Shown here: positions 24,106 through 34,939 of the stretch, piece after piece | Numbering within the stretch: the first letter of the stretch is position 1 | How the letters are laid out: the number at the start of each line of letters is the position of its first letter | Assembly (NCBI RefSeq): GCF_026151205.1 | Contig: NC_087078.1 | Span: forward strand, 12,693,118-12,757,117 | Origin: Bolinopsis microptera | Lineage: Eukaryota > Ctenophora > Tentaculata > Lobata > Bolinopsidae | Length of the DNA stretch: 64,000 nucleotides | Direction: 5' to 3' | Program-made: the position numbers and the translations under genes | The notes under the pieces: generated by a model | The model's input: only the letters and a program-made list of their open reading frames with translations | What the model was told of the DNA's origin: nothing | Database searches by the model: none

Positions 24106-26599
24106 CACCCCCCCGCTGGGGGACTTTTTTGCTAGTTTTTGCGAATTACTTTAGGGATACGAATCTCGCAATTTAAACGGTGGGGGGGGAAATTTTAATA
24201 ATTCAAAAACTTTTTATTTTCCTACTTTTTAAGTCGTTGGGGCTTCCCAAAAACTTCATCCCCTGGGATAATATGGGGGCCCCACTTGTTTCTGAGAGTG
24301 TTTATCCCCTTTCAAGAGAAGATTTTACTTTTGGGTCCCTGGGGAAAAAGGAAGTAGATATCGAAATCTAGACAACCCGATCGAAAAACCCTTTCATAGG
24401 GCATCAAGTTTCATCTCTTAGACTTAAGAGGCTTCAAACACCTAAAAAAAAAATTTTTCAAAAGAAAAAATCACCGCGCTTACAAAACCACCAAAAACTC
24501 CCTCTAGTTTTTGAGGGAAATTTTTGAGGGAAAGTTTTTGAGGCCCCGGTGACTTGCCCACAACACGAGTATATTACAATCTCGCAATATAACAGACAAG
24601 AAATTTTGTAAATATCTGTAAAAGGGAATTTTTGTTTTTAACAACTTGTTCAATAGCTAATAACAAATCGATGAACCACACAAAGGGGCGGCCGGTGTAG
24701 TTAAGTTTTATGGCTCTAAAATGGGGGCTGTTATTGTTAATAAAGGCCTTCGATCGAGCTGGTTTGGCTGCAGCCCAAAATTTAGGATCAAATTTTTGGG
24801 TACCAATTATGTTGGGATTATTATTCATTAAAAGAAGATACCGGATTAAAATCCCATAACTTTCGCAACCCAAACAGGCAAGCTGAACTACTCTTGAAAA
24901 ACTAAAATTAAATATTAATAGTGTTTTATCATTATAAAACTCAGTTTTACATGTCACTTGCAGTTAAGGGGGTTAAATGAAAAAGTAGATTTCCATTGTG
25001 TCACATTTTTCTGAATTGTACAGTAACAATCTTTTTTCGTAACTGTAATCAGCAATAATCACATCCCAATGATAAAAGGGGAAACGAAATTTCCCTAAAA
25101 CCAAAAATTTATAATGTACCTTTTAAACTCTCATGCAGTTTACTCTTCTCGGACTGGTTTTAATTTGACCCCCAAAAACGCCCGGAAGATAAAACAGTCA
25201 AACAAACCCCCCAAAGCACTGTAAACAATCCTGAAATCCCCAATTTTTTTTAGTTACACGACAGACATTTCCCCATTAAATGCAGAAGAGTTGTTTAATT
25301 TTCCCATTCCCTTTACATCAAAGCAAACTCGAAATTGGGGATTGTTAGGACTAATTTCTCCCAAATAAATAAAAAAATCACAATTTTAACATACATCACC
25401 CAGGGGCGTAAGGGTTAGAGCGTCGACCCCCCGCGGGGACGCTGTTAACCCCGGGGGGGTCGGCTAATTTTTGCCCAACACTCCGACACAAAAAATTTTC
25501 TAAAAATAATCAAAACAAAATGCATGGGCCTGCATATTAATTTAAAAATAACCCAGCCGAATTTTTTGAAAAACGTTATACATAACCATGCAGAAAAAGG
25601 AAGAAATTTACTCATACCTTTCGCGTCACGTCCCCTTCTGTTTTAGGTCTTTAACCGCTGTGGTTTTCACCCTAAATGCTTTTTAAACTGGGGAGCGTTA
25701 AAATTATAATTAATTTTTTTTAAAGTTACAAAATCACATTGCAACTGTACGTTTAATAATGGGGTCGATCGTCATCTTCGAGCGATTTAAGGGGGATTGT
25801 GATAGGGGGTAATTTTATTTAAAGGCTAATCCTTTTTGGACCTAATCAGATTTGATCCAAAATTTTTGATGCAGCCAAAAACCAGCTGGGTCCGTTGGCC
25901 CTGTTTAAACCAATAACAGCGCCCCATTTCAGAGCACAATCAATACTATAACACTCACACCGGGCCGACCATTTGTGTGGTTCATCGATTAGTTATTAGC
26001 ATTATTAGAACAAGTTGTTAAATACATTAAATTCCTTTGACAGATATTAAATACAATATTTTCCTTGGCTGTTCTAGTTGCGAGATTGTAACTATACTCG
26101 CTGTTGCTGAGACAAAGTCACACGGCGCGCTCAAAAACTTGCCTCAAAAATCTATGAGGGCACGTTTTATGGTGGTGTTGTAAGTCGCGAGTAGATTTTA
26201 CTTTTGAAAACTTTTTGTGAGGTGTTTGAAGCCATCTTAATGTCTAAAGAGATGAATCTTGACTAGCACCTACCTGAAAGGATTTTATCGATCGGGTTTG
26301 TCTCAGATTTTCGATATCTCACTTCCTTTTTTCCGCAGGGTGACCGAAACGTACACGTCATTCTCTCGTAAAGGCGAGTACACTCTCTCTACGAAACAAG
26401 TGCTGTGCGACACATGATTATCTAGGATGATGAGAGTTAGTTTCTGGAAAGCCCTAACGATGCTTAAAACGATAGGAACTGAAAAGTTTATGAATTATTG
26501 AAAACTTGTCCCCGGCACTTCGTTGAAGTCGCGAGATTCGATATCATAAAGTAATGTCGCAAATTACTAGCAAAACGTGCCCTCACGCGCGGGGGGTGT
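24106..26599. mobile_element. DNA transposon with >700-bp terminal inverted repeats
   Basis: The left end (24,106 to about 24,840) and right end (about 25,795 to 26,599) are inverted copies. Outer ends read ACACCCCCC.GC on both sides, followed inward by shared blocks TTTTGCTAGT, GAATCTCGC, AATAATTCA.AAACTTTT, GGCTTCAAACACCT, ACAACTTGTTC and AATCGATGAACCACACAAA. The left copy is homopolymer-distorted. The internal ~950 bp has no convincing transposase frame, so I take it as nonautonomous. It lies between the reverse transcriptase and C-terminal parts of a family A element. A target duplication could not be read because of the left-side distortion. The 127-codon minus-strand frame at 24,574-24,957 lies mostly in the repeat arm and is not a credible gene. 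Confidence 0.75.
25398..25482 (+). repeat. tRNA-like / SINE-like segment (degenerate)
   Basis: GTAAGGGTTAGAGCGTCGAC resembles a tRNA D-arm/box A region, and GGGGGGGTCGGCTAAT about 40 nt later could be a damaged box B. The sequence around it is homopolymer-expanded, so no cloverleaf can be drawn. I regard it as a possible tRNA-derived repeat, not a functional tRNA. Confidence 0.2.
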
Positions 26600-26656
26600 C
26601 TAAGGAGAGCACTACTAACAGCAAGAGAAAAGGGAGCGTCCAGTTGGCTTAACACA

Positions 26657-27409
26657 TTGCCACTTCAGCAGTATGGCTACACTCTGAACAAAGAGGAGTT
26701 TCGAGACAGTGTCTGCTTACGCTACAGTTGGTGGATACCAAACACTCCCATCACCTGTGGATGTGGGAAAACAAGTGATCTTGACCACCTTCTCACCTGT
26801 AAGCTAGGGGGCTACGTGATAATGACCCACAACAACATCAGAGACACAATGGCAAATCTACTTCGTGAGGTATGTCATGATGTAAAAGTTGAACCCCAGC
26901 TACAGAAGGTGAATGAGGGTGACTGCCTCAACCCCAAGACTATAACAGGTGACCAAGCTCGGCTTGATGTATCTGCTAGAGGAGTTTGGACTCCATTTGA
27001 TAAGACCTTTCTTGACATAAGGGTTTCACACCCCAATTGCTTATCAAACAGGACAAAAACTCTTCAAGAAGTATACGAGAGAACGAGAAAAGAGAAGAAG
27101 GACGAGTACTTGGAGAGAGTGTTGAATGTGGAGAAGGCTACCTTCACCCCGGCTGTATTCCTCACATCTGGAGGAATGTCTAAAGAGTGTAAGCAGTTCG
27201 TCAACAGAGTAGCAGACCTCATTGCAAGAAAAAGGAAGGAAAGGTACTGCGATGTAGTAAGACACGTGAGAACTAGGATAAGATTTGCAATGTTGAGAAC
27301 AACTCTTATTGCTCTACGAGGGTACCGAGGAAAGAAGGTGGACACCAAACGTGAGATTCAGCTATCAGAAGTTTCATACAACCTCATCCCTGCCCCTATA
27401 ATGGAGTAG
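26657..27409 (+). CDS. Family A retroelement, C-terminal zinc-finger and nuclease-like region
   Basis: 250 codons from the first ATG. The same frame is open upstream to about 26,603 and begins there with REKGASSWLNTLPLQQYGYT, so the ATG is not a natural start. C34, C36, H44, C48 and possibly H58 form a CxC..H..C..H knuckle, followed by IRD. ARLDV (residues 101-105) and FLDIRV (118-123) look like a PD-(D/E)XK restriction-like nuclease core, an assignment I infer from pattern only. VEKATFTP and RTTLIALRGYRG are conserved in the two other copies here (31.4-32.6 kb and 28.3 kb). In the intact family this follows the reverse transcriptase, which lies at 23.1-24.1 kb, separated by a transposon. The remnant cannot be active but is one of the best preserved coding frames here. 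Confidence 0.7.
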   Translation: MPLQQYGYTLNKEEFRDSVCLRYSWWIPNTPITCGCGKTSDLDHLLTCKLGGYVIMTHNNIRDTMANLLREVCHDVKVEPQLQKVNEGDCLNPKTITGDQARLDVSARGVWTPFDKTFLDIRVSHPNCLSNRTKTLQEVYERTRKEKKDEYLERVLNVEKATFTPAVFLTSGGMSKECKQFVNRVADLIARKRKERYCDVVRHVRTRIRFAMLRTTLIALRGYRGKKVDTKREIQLSEVSYNLIPAPIME

Positions 27410-27429
27410 ATCATGTGTTTTGTTAAAAT

Positions 27430-28310
27430 GTTTTTGAAAAAATTATTAGTAGCAATGAATTGTGCTCTGCCAATTGCAACACTTAAAATTTGATTGTGCT
27501 CTACCAATTGCATCACTTGATTTAATTGAATGTATTATATATATACTGTTTGACATATTAAAAAAAAAAAAATGAAGAGACACATCTCTTCCACCACTGG
27601 AATTGTACTTAACAAGGTTTGACAGGTATGAAGGTGCTAGCCCATGGAGCAGTTTGAAAGTTAACAGGAGTATTTTAAATTCAATATGTTCTTGTACCTT
27701 GAGCCAATGAAGTTCTTTTATGTAGGGATCAACTTCTTCTCTCTTCTTTAGACCTTTGACTAAGCGGCATGCTCTGTTTTGCAGAGATTGTAGCTGTTTC
27801 AAAACAGAATGATTAGCTCCAAAGTAAAGTGCATTACAGTAGTCAAGGGAACTGATGATAAGAGATTGCACGATGATTTGCATTTGAGTTTCAGAGAGGA
27901 ATGGTTTCATTTTTGCAATGTTTCGCATCTTGTGGCAGTTTGCAGCTTTGCAGTGTGGAGTCCAATGTAAAGCCAAGGTTTTTAGTAACATTGACAAGTC
28001 TTATGCAGACAGAAGGTTTAAGGAAGACACCACCAATTTCCAACTCCGACAAAAGACGTTTTGAACCAAAAACCATGATCTCAGTTTTTGTCGGATTTAG
28101 TAGAAGGAAGTGATCCGCCATCCAGCTCTCAATTTCTTGAAAGCAGGAGGGCAGGTCTTCGCTCAGGACGTGATATTCTGTAGGAGTGGAAAATGACTTG
28201 TAAATCTGATGATCGTCAGCATAGCCATGGATGAGGAATTGCTTTGATTTTACAGTCGAATAGATTGAGCGGATGTAGATATTGAACAAAACAGGGCCAA
28301 GGACGGACTA
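27430..28310 (-). pseudogene. 5'-truncated L2/CR1-like LINE fragment
   Basis: Minus-strand coding begins abruptly at SVLGPVLFNIYI (28,310), within the reverse-transcriptase motif, and includes the catalytic HGYADDHQIYKSF. A frame shift occurs near 27,950 before the C-terminal part (SLIISSLDYCNALYFG, LQNRACRLVKG, ELHWLKVQ). The 3' end is marked by two ~33-bp tandem copies of ATTGTGCTCT(G/A)CCAATTGC (27,457-27,521), typical of short 3' repeats in this LINE group, with an A-run at 27,561. Endonuclease and N-terminal domains are absent. Confidence 0.75.
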
Positions 28311-28316
28311 TACCAC

Positions 28317-28420
28317 ATGCACATAACAGGGCAGAGGTACTCAGATGCTGTGGGCTACATTAGGAAGGGCCTTCGTTTCGAAATCTTAAGAACGACAGTA
28401 ATTTCTCTCGGGGAGATCAA
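28317..28420 (+). pseudogene. Family A C-terminal fragment
   Basis: About 30 codons (QRYSDAVGYIRKGLRFEILR and following residues) align with the tail of the 26.6-27.4 kb frame (RYCDVVRHVRTRIRFAMLR). It is a separate copy, not a continuation, because the first copy already contains this region. A 28-bp direct duplication (GACAGTAATTTCTCTCGGGG) follows at 28,393-28,449. Confidence 0.6.
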
Positions 28421-28424
28421 CGAC

Positions 28425-29225
28425 AGTAATTTCTCTCGGGGAGACAGAGGGGCGAGAAAGAACTTTGTCAATATAGACAGTTTAGATTTAACGGGTGATA
28501 CTTGTAAAATATCTGTTCCATATATTGACCGTCGCGTCGACGAGTCCAACTCGGCGCGCGTCCTGGTAGGTTGTAAACCTACAAGTTTAGATTTGAACTT
28601 GGAGCCGCAAGGCCAAGGGTGATTTTCCAAATATTGAGTTTTTGAAGGGTTATTTTTATATAGGGTCATTGTGACATTATGTGTATACTGTTTGAAACAT
28701 TTTATATTAAAAATTTTAAAAATTTTTTTTTTGTGTGGACGGTTTGTTTAAGCTTTCCATTTGACTTGCAAGATTTACTCTCTAAATTAACATACTCAAT
28801 ATGATGAATGCTACACTAATTAATAATGATATATAATTAGCGTATTGGAGTCCGTAAAGGCTTCTAAGTATAAAAGAAAGCAGGCCAACACTGTTAGTAG
28901 CACACCCTATTAAGACCTACAGTATATTTATACAAAGAAACAAACCATTATGAGATGTATTTAAATTCATTTAATTGTGGTATTTCAATATTGCACTGAT
29001 TCTAAAAATAGAAATGAATTGTTGTAATTGTCTGGGTCATGTTCTTTTCGTTGTGTAGTGAAGGGGCTGTTATTTGACCTTATCAATTCCATATTCCTAA
29101 GAATTTAATTCTCGACCCGTTTTGATGGAAGCAAGTTTCATGTTTGCCTAGTCCACAGGTATGCTCGGGGTTGTTCCGGTATGGACTGACCTTAAACATG
29201 CTTGATCTGTACACGCATGGGCAGG
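28425..29225. other. Unassigned noncoding stretch
   Basis: AT-rich sequence between retroelement fragments and the hAT-like insertion. Apart from the short direct duplication at 28,393-28,449 nothing is recognised. Confidence 0.4.
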
Positions 29226-31019
29226 TGAGGTACCAGTGGCGTAACGTTGCCTGTTGGCGCCCCCTTGCAGGAAAAAGGGCCCCCCTGTTGGCGCCCCCTC
29301 CCCTTTTGGTGCCCCTCCCTAAAATTGAACAAATTAGGTGATAGAATACGCCGGTAAAATCTCTAAAAATGTGTGTATCTAGAGCAAAACGCGCAGTTTT
29401 GCTAGTACTTTAGTTAAGTTTTCGAAATTGTCCCACATCACAGTGGTCCGGGCGCCCATGCGAGGTAGACATAGGCATGACTAAGGGGTATGATATACCA
29501 CAAAACATGTTTTTTAGGGGTATCTTGCCCCAAAATAACGTTTAAAAAGGTTTTCAGAGTGATTAAATGGATATTTGACCTCAAATATTAATTTTACCTG
29601 ATTTTTTTTCAAAAATTGCATTTTTTGGCCATTTTTTGCCATTTTTTAGGACAAACTACAAAAATAAGTTGCAAATTAACTTTGATAAGCATCTATAAGT
29701 TGATCTATCTGTAAGTATAGGACATTTAGAGTAATCCTGGAAAAATGTACAGTGTAATATTGTGACATGAATTTTTTATGAGCTCTCAAAGGTTCATGAT
29801 TAGACAGAAATTGGGTGAAATTTAGAACTTTTTGAATCCATTTTTAGACCATTTTATCACTTATATCAATTCTAAACTACTTCTTTGTGTTTTTAATGTG
29901 AAGAGGTCATCAAGAGCTTTAATTTGATGCCTCTATACATGGTTTTTGATACAAATTATAATTTTTAAAGGCAAAAACACTGCTCTTTTGAGCAAAATTT
30001 AGTTACGTGAGAAGAAAATAAGGTAATTTTAGCCAAAAATTGCTGATATTTTCTGAAAATAAGCCTTTCAATTACTTAAATAAGTGTTCCCAGACCTAAC
30101 AATGACTATAAAACACTTTCTAATCAATCTTGATGTCCTTATCCATTTAAAAATCATTATTTTTTTGCGATTTAAGGTCTAAAAGTGACATATTTTGCCC
30201 TGGCGGAACCCTAATTTCGATAAAATTACCAACACTTTCAGGCAGTTGTTGAAAATAGGTCCAAAAGAGTTCTTCTTAGGCATAACCATACCCAAAGATA
30301 ACTTTAAAACACACTCTGAAACTCTAAAACGATGCCTTCCTTCCAAAAAAGGCAAAACCCAGACAAAATATTTTTTATTTTTCACACATTTTTATTGAAG
30401 TCAAGGTTTTTTATAAAATCGTAACTTCTGTCGGCACCATTTGGCACCCTATTCCTTTTGGAATCCATTAGAGATTTGTCTCCTCTTTCAGATAAGCTAT
30501 AGGAATATTGTGGCATATGATGGCATCCAAACTATTTTTTCTCGAATTTCCAACAATTTTGCCCAAAAACTCGATAAAAATTTGCACTTGGTCAAAAATC
30601 AACCTTACAAGATGGCACAATAATTTTGTTTGCAGTGTATTAGGATTGCTGCATAGAATTGAGTCTAATATAGCCTATAGAGAACTGAGATAACACAATT
30701 AAACAGTTTAGAGCTCACTTTTACCTATTTTGGGCAATATATTAGAGTTTTGACCAGGTTTCTAAAACGCGCGATTTTGACGCGCTGGCAAAAAAAGAGT
30801 TTTTTGTGAAATTAATTATGGTTTTTTGCATTGCATCGGCATCTATTTTTTCTAACAGGTTAACCTGGACTAAAAGGAATCTAAGATGGTGACCTAAAAT
30901 CCTATGACTAGGTCCCGGACCACTGTGCACATTCAAACGACGATTTGGCGCCCCCCTAAGACGGCGCCCCCCTGCACAGCGGGGTCAGCAGGGCCTTTCG
31001 TTACGCCACTGTGAGGTAC
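29226..31019. mobile_element. hAT-like nonautonomous DNA transposon with 8-bp target duplication
   Basis: The direct repeats TGAGGTAC at 29,226-29,233 and 31,012-31,019 flank a 1,778-bp unit (29,234-31,011). Its ends are the inverted repeat CAGTGGCGTAACG. An 8-bp duplication with CAGTGGCG-type ends is characteristic of hAT elements. No transposase frame is present; the open frames inside are short and unrelated. Just inside, direct copies of TTGGCGCCCCC occur at both ends, and CACAGTGGTCCGGG (about 29,438) has its inverted copy near 30,925. The near-perfect ends and duplication point to a recent insertion. Confidence 0.9.
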
Positions 31020-31375
31020 AACATTTATAATGGCTGAATCCTTACACAACAGCGACTATAGTTGTTTTGCAGCCATGAAAATGAGTCCAGACTAATCTGT
31101 TTATCAATAGTGACCCACTGCACACCAATTTGGAATAACGTAATTTACTGTGGCCAGGGATCAGATAGTGGTAAAACTTATTTTTGTTTAATAATGAAGA
31201 ACTTCAAACAATATGCACATAATATAGCAATGACCCTATATATACAGATTCTTTAAAAATGGTACAAATTTTAAAAACTGAGGTAAAAATAAAACCCTTT
31301 GTAATAATATATAACAAATTCACATCACAACAAAAAGCAGTTCAGGCTCCCATCCAACAAGCACTCCATGACCTT

Positions 31376-32640
31376 TTAGGGTTTAGGAGTATTGATCAGG
31401 TTAAGGTCCAAATCACTTATTGCCGTGGGTGGAAGAGTTCTGGTACCTCTGTACCCCCTGATAGAGATTATACAGGTTCTGAGTAGATCAAAACGTAGTC
31501 TGCATCTGACAAATAACATCACATCACAGTACCGTTGGCCTTTCTTGAGGCTGATCTTTTCAGCGAGATGTTTTAGGAACTGAGAAGCCTCAACTGCCAT
31601 TCTTCCTGTAGTAATGAACACCAGTGGTGTGAAGGTAGCCTTTTCTACATTGAGGACTATGTCATTGTACTCACGTTTTTTGTTATTCTCGTGAGATTGG
31701 TACATCTGCGAGATGCTCTTGTCACTGTTGGACTGGGCTTGATCTTGAGGGTGAAGTACCCTTACATCTGTGAATGCCCTGTCCAGCGGCAACCAGAACC
31801 ATCTCCAGTCTTGCACCATCTTGTCTATTTGTTCCATCTGATAGTTTAAGTGTGTGAGGAACGGAGAGAAGCGTCTTTGCAAACAGTGGTTAGGAGTTCA
31901 GCTATTGTATCTCTGAGTGAATTGTGCCTAAGTGAAACGTAGCCTCCGATTTTGCAGGTTAGAGTATGGTTGATATGATTTTGTTTTCCACATACACATA
32001 GGGAACTTCTGTTAGCTGTATACAGTGTAAGATTATATCTGAGTGAGAGTGCATCAAAGAATTCTTGTTTGTTGAGGACATACCCACATGCTTTTAGAGG
32101 GATTGTGGATAACCAAATGGATGCTCCTTTTTCGCTGAGGAGTTCTATTTGCCTTTGTGTGGATGGGGAAACCTCACTCATAATAGTTTCACGTTGCTGT
32201 TTGTAAAGCTCTTCCTTACACTTCTTTACTTCACTTATGATGTCATGTTGCAGTTCCCGGTTTGGTTGGAAAGTAGTTTAATACTGTTGAAAAACTGCTT
32301 CTGTGAGCTGTTTCGTAGCATTCACTGAGATAGAGTACTCCATCTCTGCTGTTGATGTACAGTCTGGAATGCTCAGCCCGTCCATTCTAGCGGGAAGTGA
32401 AGATATTTTTCTGATCTGATCAGGCACAAAACGTTTGCCCATAATGGCTGGTATAAAATCTTCCTTGACACAATATTCCAAGAGTTTTAGGTGATCAGAA
32501 ATCCCTGGAGTGGTACGGCAAACAAAGTTCCATCTTTTGGAGGTTCCATGTTTAATAATGTTCTTTTTTGTTTCATCATAAATGCCATAATGCTCATACT
32601 GGTTCCTATTGTGACTCCTTAAAAATATCTTCTTTTGAAT
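31376..32640 (-). pseudogene. Family A retroelement remnant (minus strand)
   Basis: The minus strand reads, 5' to 3': NQYEHYGIYDE.., a FIPAIMGKRFVPDQ...LPARMDGLSIP segment (32,278-32,600), then EKGASIWLSTIPLKACGYVL with CVCGK..H..C..GGYVSLRHN (31,846-32,181), and after a frame shift AFTDVRVLHP, VEKATFTPLVF and RTCIISIRGYRG to a stop at 31,376. This is the same domain order as the 23.1-27.4 kb copy, but a clearly diverged lineage. At least two frame breaks make it inactive. The region upstream of the finger domain is lost, replaced by the G-run element at 32.83 kb. Confidence 0.75.
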
Positions 32641-32892
32641 GCTTGCAGTAAAGTCTTAAAGTGTGGCTTATCAATAGGACTCATGTTTTCAAAACTATTT
32701 TTAGTCCTCCAGCTCCTTTTCACTATCAACCTTTTCAAATATCAGGAGCACAAGGGTTACATTTAAATTATTTAACCTTTTGGTGCTGTATAAAAATAAC
32801 ATTATTTTATTATTATATATATAATATGAAGGGGGGGGGGGGGGGGGGTGTCACGTCCGTCTATGTCCGCTTGTCTCATAGAATCCAAAAAG

Positions 32893-32999
32893 GACAGGAC
32901 ATAGGCGGACATAGGCGGACATAGGCGGACATAGACGGACATAGGCGGACATAGGCGGACATAGACGGACATAGGCGGACATAGGCGGACATAAATGGA
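32893..32999. repeat. 10-bp tandem array in left arm of element 1
   Basis: About eleven copies of GGACATAGGC, some with A for G at position 9, including the last variant ATAAATGGAC. It is the complement of the GTCCGCC-type array at the right end. Confidence 0.85.
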
Positions 33000-33130
33000 C
33001 ACCTAAATTGCTAAATAAAATGTTCAATTTTTGCTGTTATAGGGGGATCATGTTTTTTGTCCGTTCGGTACCCTATATTTTCAAAACGGACAAAAAATAG
33101 AGCGGACAAAAATGGACAAAAACGGACAAA

Positions 33131-34560
33131 AATGGAAATAACATTTAGATGCTTCCTCCTCCTACTCTTCCTCCTCCTCCCCCTGGGTCTTCCTGATCTT
33201 CCTCAGTCCTCTTCCTCCTCCCCTCCTCAGTCCTCCTCCTACTCCTCCTCCTCGTCCTCAGTCCTACTCATCAGTCCTCAACAGTCCTCCTCCTCCCCAG
33301 TCCTCCTCCTCCTCCTGAGTCCTCCTCCTGGGTCCTCCTCCTCCTCTTCATCCTCCTCCTCTTCCTCTTCAGTCCTCAGTCCTCCTCCTCATCCTTCTCC
33401 TCAGTCCTTCATCCTCCTCCTCAGTCCTCCCCCAGTCCCCCTCCTCCTCCTAATCAGTCGTCCTCAGTCCTCCTTCTCAGTCCTCCTCAGTCCTCCTCCT
33501 CCTCCTCCTCCTCTTCCCTCTCAGTCATCCTCCTCAGCCATCCTCCTCAGTCCTCCTCAGTCCTCCTCCTCAGTCCTCCTCCTCCTGGGTCCTCCTCCTC
33601 CTCTTCCTCCTCGGTCCTCAGTCCTCCTCGGTCCTCAGTCCTCCTCGGTCCTCAGTCCTCCTCCTCCTGGGTCCTCCTCCTCATCCTTCTCATCAGTCCT
33701 CCTCCTCACCAGTCCTCTCCCAGTCCCCCTCCTTCTCCTCCTCCTATTCAGTCCTCCTCCTCCTCCTCCTCAGTTCTCCCCAGTCCTCCTTCTCATTTCT
33801 CCTCCTGAGTCCTCCTCCTGAGTCCTCCTCCTCTTCCTTCTGAGTCCTCCTACTGAGTCCTCCTCCTCCTCCCTCTCAGTCTTCCTCCTCAGTCATCCTC
33901 CTCAGCCATCCTCCCCGGCCATCCTCCTCAGTACTCCTCGGTCCTCCTCCTTCTCAGTCATCGTCAGTCCTCCTCCTCAGTCCTCCTCAGTCCTCCTCCT
34001 CCTCCTGGGTCCTCCTCCTCCTCCTACTCCTGGGTCCTCCTTGGTCTTCCTGATCCTCCCCAGTCCTCTTCCTCCTCCCCTCCTCAGTCCTCCTCCTACT
34101 CTTCCTCCTCGTCCTCAGTCCTCCTCATCAGTCCTCAACAGTTCTCCTCCTCCCCAGTCCTTCTCCTCCTCCTGAGGCCTTTTCCTGGGTCCTCCTCCTC
34201 CTGGGTCCTCCTCCTCCTGGGTCCTCCTTCTCCTCCTCAGTCCTTCTCCTCCTCCTCCTCAGTCCTCTGCCTCCTCTTCCTCCTCCTCCTCCCTCTCAGT
34301 CATCCTCCTCAGCCATCCTCCTCAGCCATCCTCCTCAGTCCTCCTCCTTCTCAGTCCTCCTCAGTCCTCCTCCTGAGTCCTCCTCCTCCTCAGTCATCCT
34401 CCTCAGTTCTCCTCCTCCTCCTCCTAGGTCCTCCTTCTGGGTCCTCCTCCTCCTCCTCCTGGGTCTTCCTGATCCTTCTCCTCCCTCTCAGCCATCCTCC
34501 TCAGTCATCCTCCTCAGCCATCCTCCTCACTCCTCAGCCATCCTTCTCAGCCATCCTCCT
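33131..34560. repeat. CT-rich simple repeat (CTC/AGT) inside element 1
   Basis: A strand-asymmetric array built from CCTCCTCAGT, CCTCCTCCT and GGGTCCTCCTC variants. The 254-residue Ser/Pro/Leu 'protein' it can encode (33,057-33,821) is an artefact of the repeat. Purine/pyrimidine separation makes it a candidate for triplex (H-DNA) formation. Confidence 0.9.
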
Positions 34561-34860
34561 CAGTACTCTTCAGTACTCTTCAGTACTCTTCAGTACTCTT
34601 CAGTACTCTTCAGTACTCTTCAGTACTCTTCAGTCCTCAAAATGTTTGTCCCCTAATGTCCACCAATGTCCGCTAATGTCCACCAATGTCCATCCAAGTC
34701 CGCCAATGTCCGTCCGGGTCCGCCAATGTCCGTCCAAGTCCTCCAATGTCCGTCCGAGTCCGCCAATGTCCGTCCGAGTCCGCCAATGTCCGTCCGAGTC
34801 CGCCAATGTCCGTCCGAGTCCGCCAATGTCCGTCCGTGTCCGCCAATGTCCCAAAAAACA
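34561..34860. repeat. Two short tandem arrays in right arm of element 1
   Basis: 34,561-34,630 is seven exact copies of CAGTACTCTT. From about 34,641 to 34,860 runs an array of GTCCGCCAATGTCCGTCCGA (20 bp) and shorter variants, roughly nine units. Overlapping open frames here on both strands are repeat artefacts. Confidence 0.9.
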
Positions 34861-34939
34861 CGTCCGTTGTCTCATAGAATCCAAAAAGGACAGGACATAG
34901 GCGGACATAGACGGACATGACACCCCCCCCCCCTATGAA

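Larger units (their letters stand above)
20170..25980. other. Block with excess homopolymer runs (degraded or poorly base-called)
   Basis: From about 20.17 kb, runs of three to seven G, C, A or T become very frequent and coding remnants break frame every few dozen bases. The right inverted repeat of the 24.1-26.6 kb transposon lies mostly outside the block. Compared with it, the left copy differs mainly by longer or substituted homopolymers (for example GGGGGCCCC where the right copy has mixed bases). Coding remnants recognised inside are listed separately. 20,170-21,800 contains nothing I could assign. Confidence 0.6.
32825..34939. mobile_element. G-run-terminated foldback-like element 1
   Basis: The unit runs 32,831-34,933, flanked by direct TATGAA (32,825-32,830 and 34,934-34,939). 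The left end is an 18-base G-run then TGTCACGTCCGTCTATGTCC; the right end is its inverted copy (one mismatch) ending in an 11-base C-run. Just inside, TTGTCTCATAGAATCC and the following ~30 bp occur at both ends in direct, not inverted, orientation (32,871 and 34,867). Next come tandem GGACATAGGC copies on the left and GTCCGCCAATGTCCGTCCGA copies on the right, i.e. complementary repeat arms as in foldback elements. The centre is a leader (33,042-33,120) plus CT-rich DNA. No transposase was seen, so it is presumably nonautonomous. Confidence 0.7.

Noticed and set aside
25398..25482. Functional tRNA gene
   Set aside because: Only a damaged box A-like and possible box B-like motif; no cloverleaf can be formed.
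29438..30926. Second hAT-like element nested in the first (inverted CAGTGGTCCGGG)
   Set aside because: Flanks of the inner pair share no 8-bp duplication; treated as subterminal inverted repeats.
33057..33821. 254-residue Ser/Pro/Leu-rich protein
   Set aside because: Pure read-through of the CT-rich repeat; same kind of frame appears in every CT array and on any phase.
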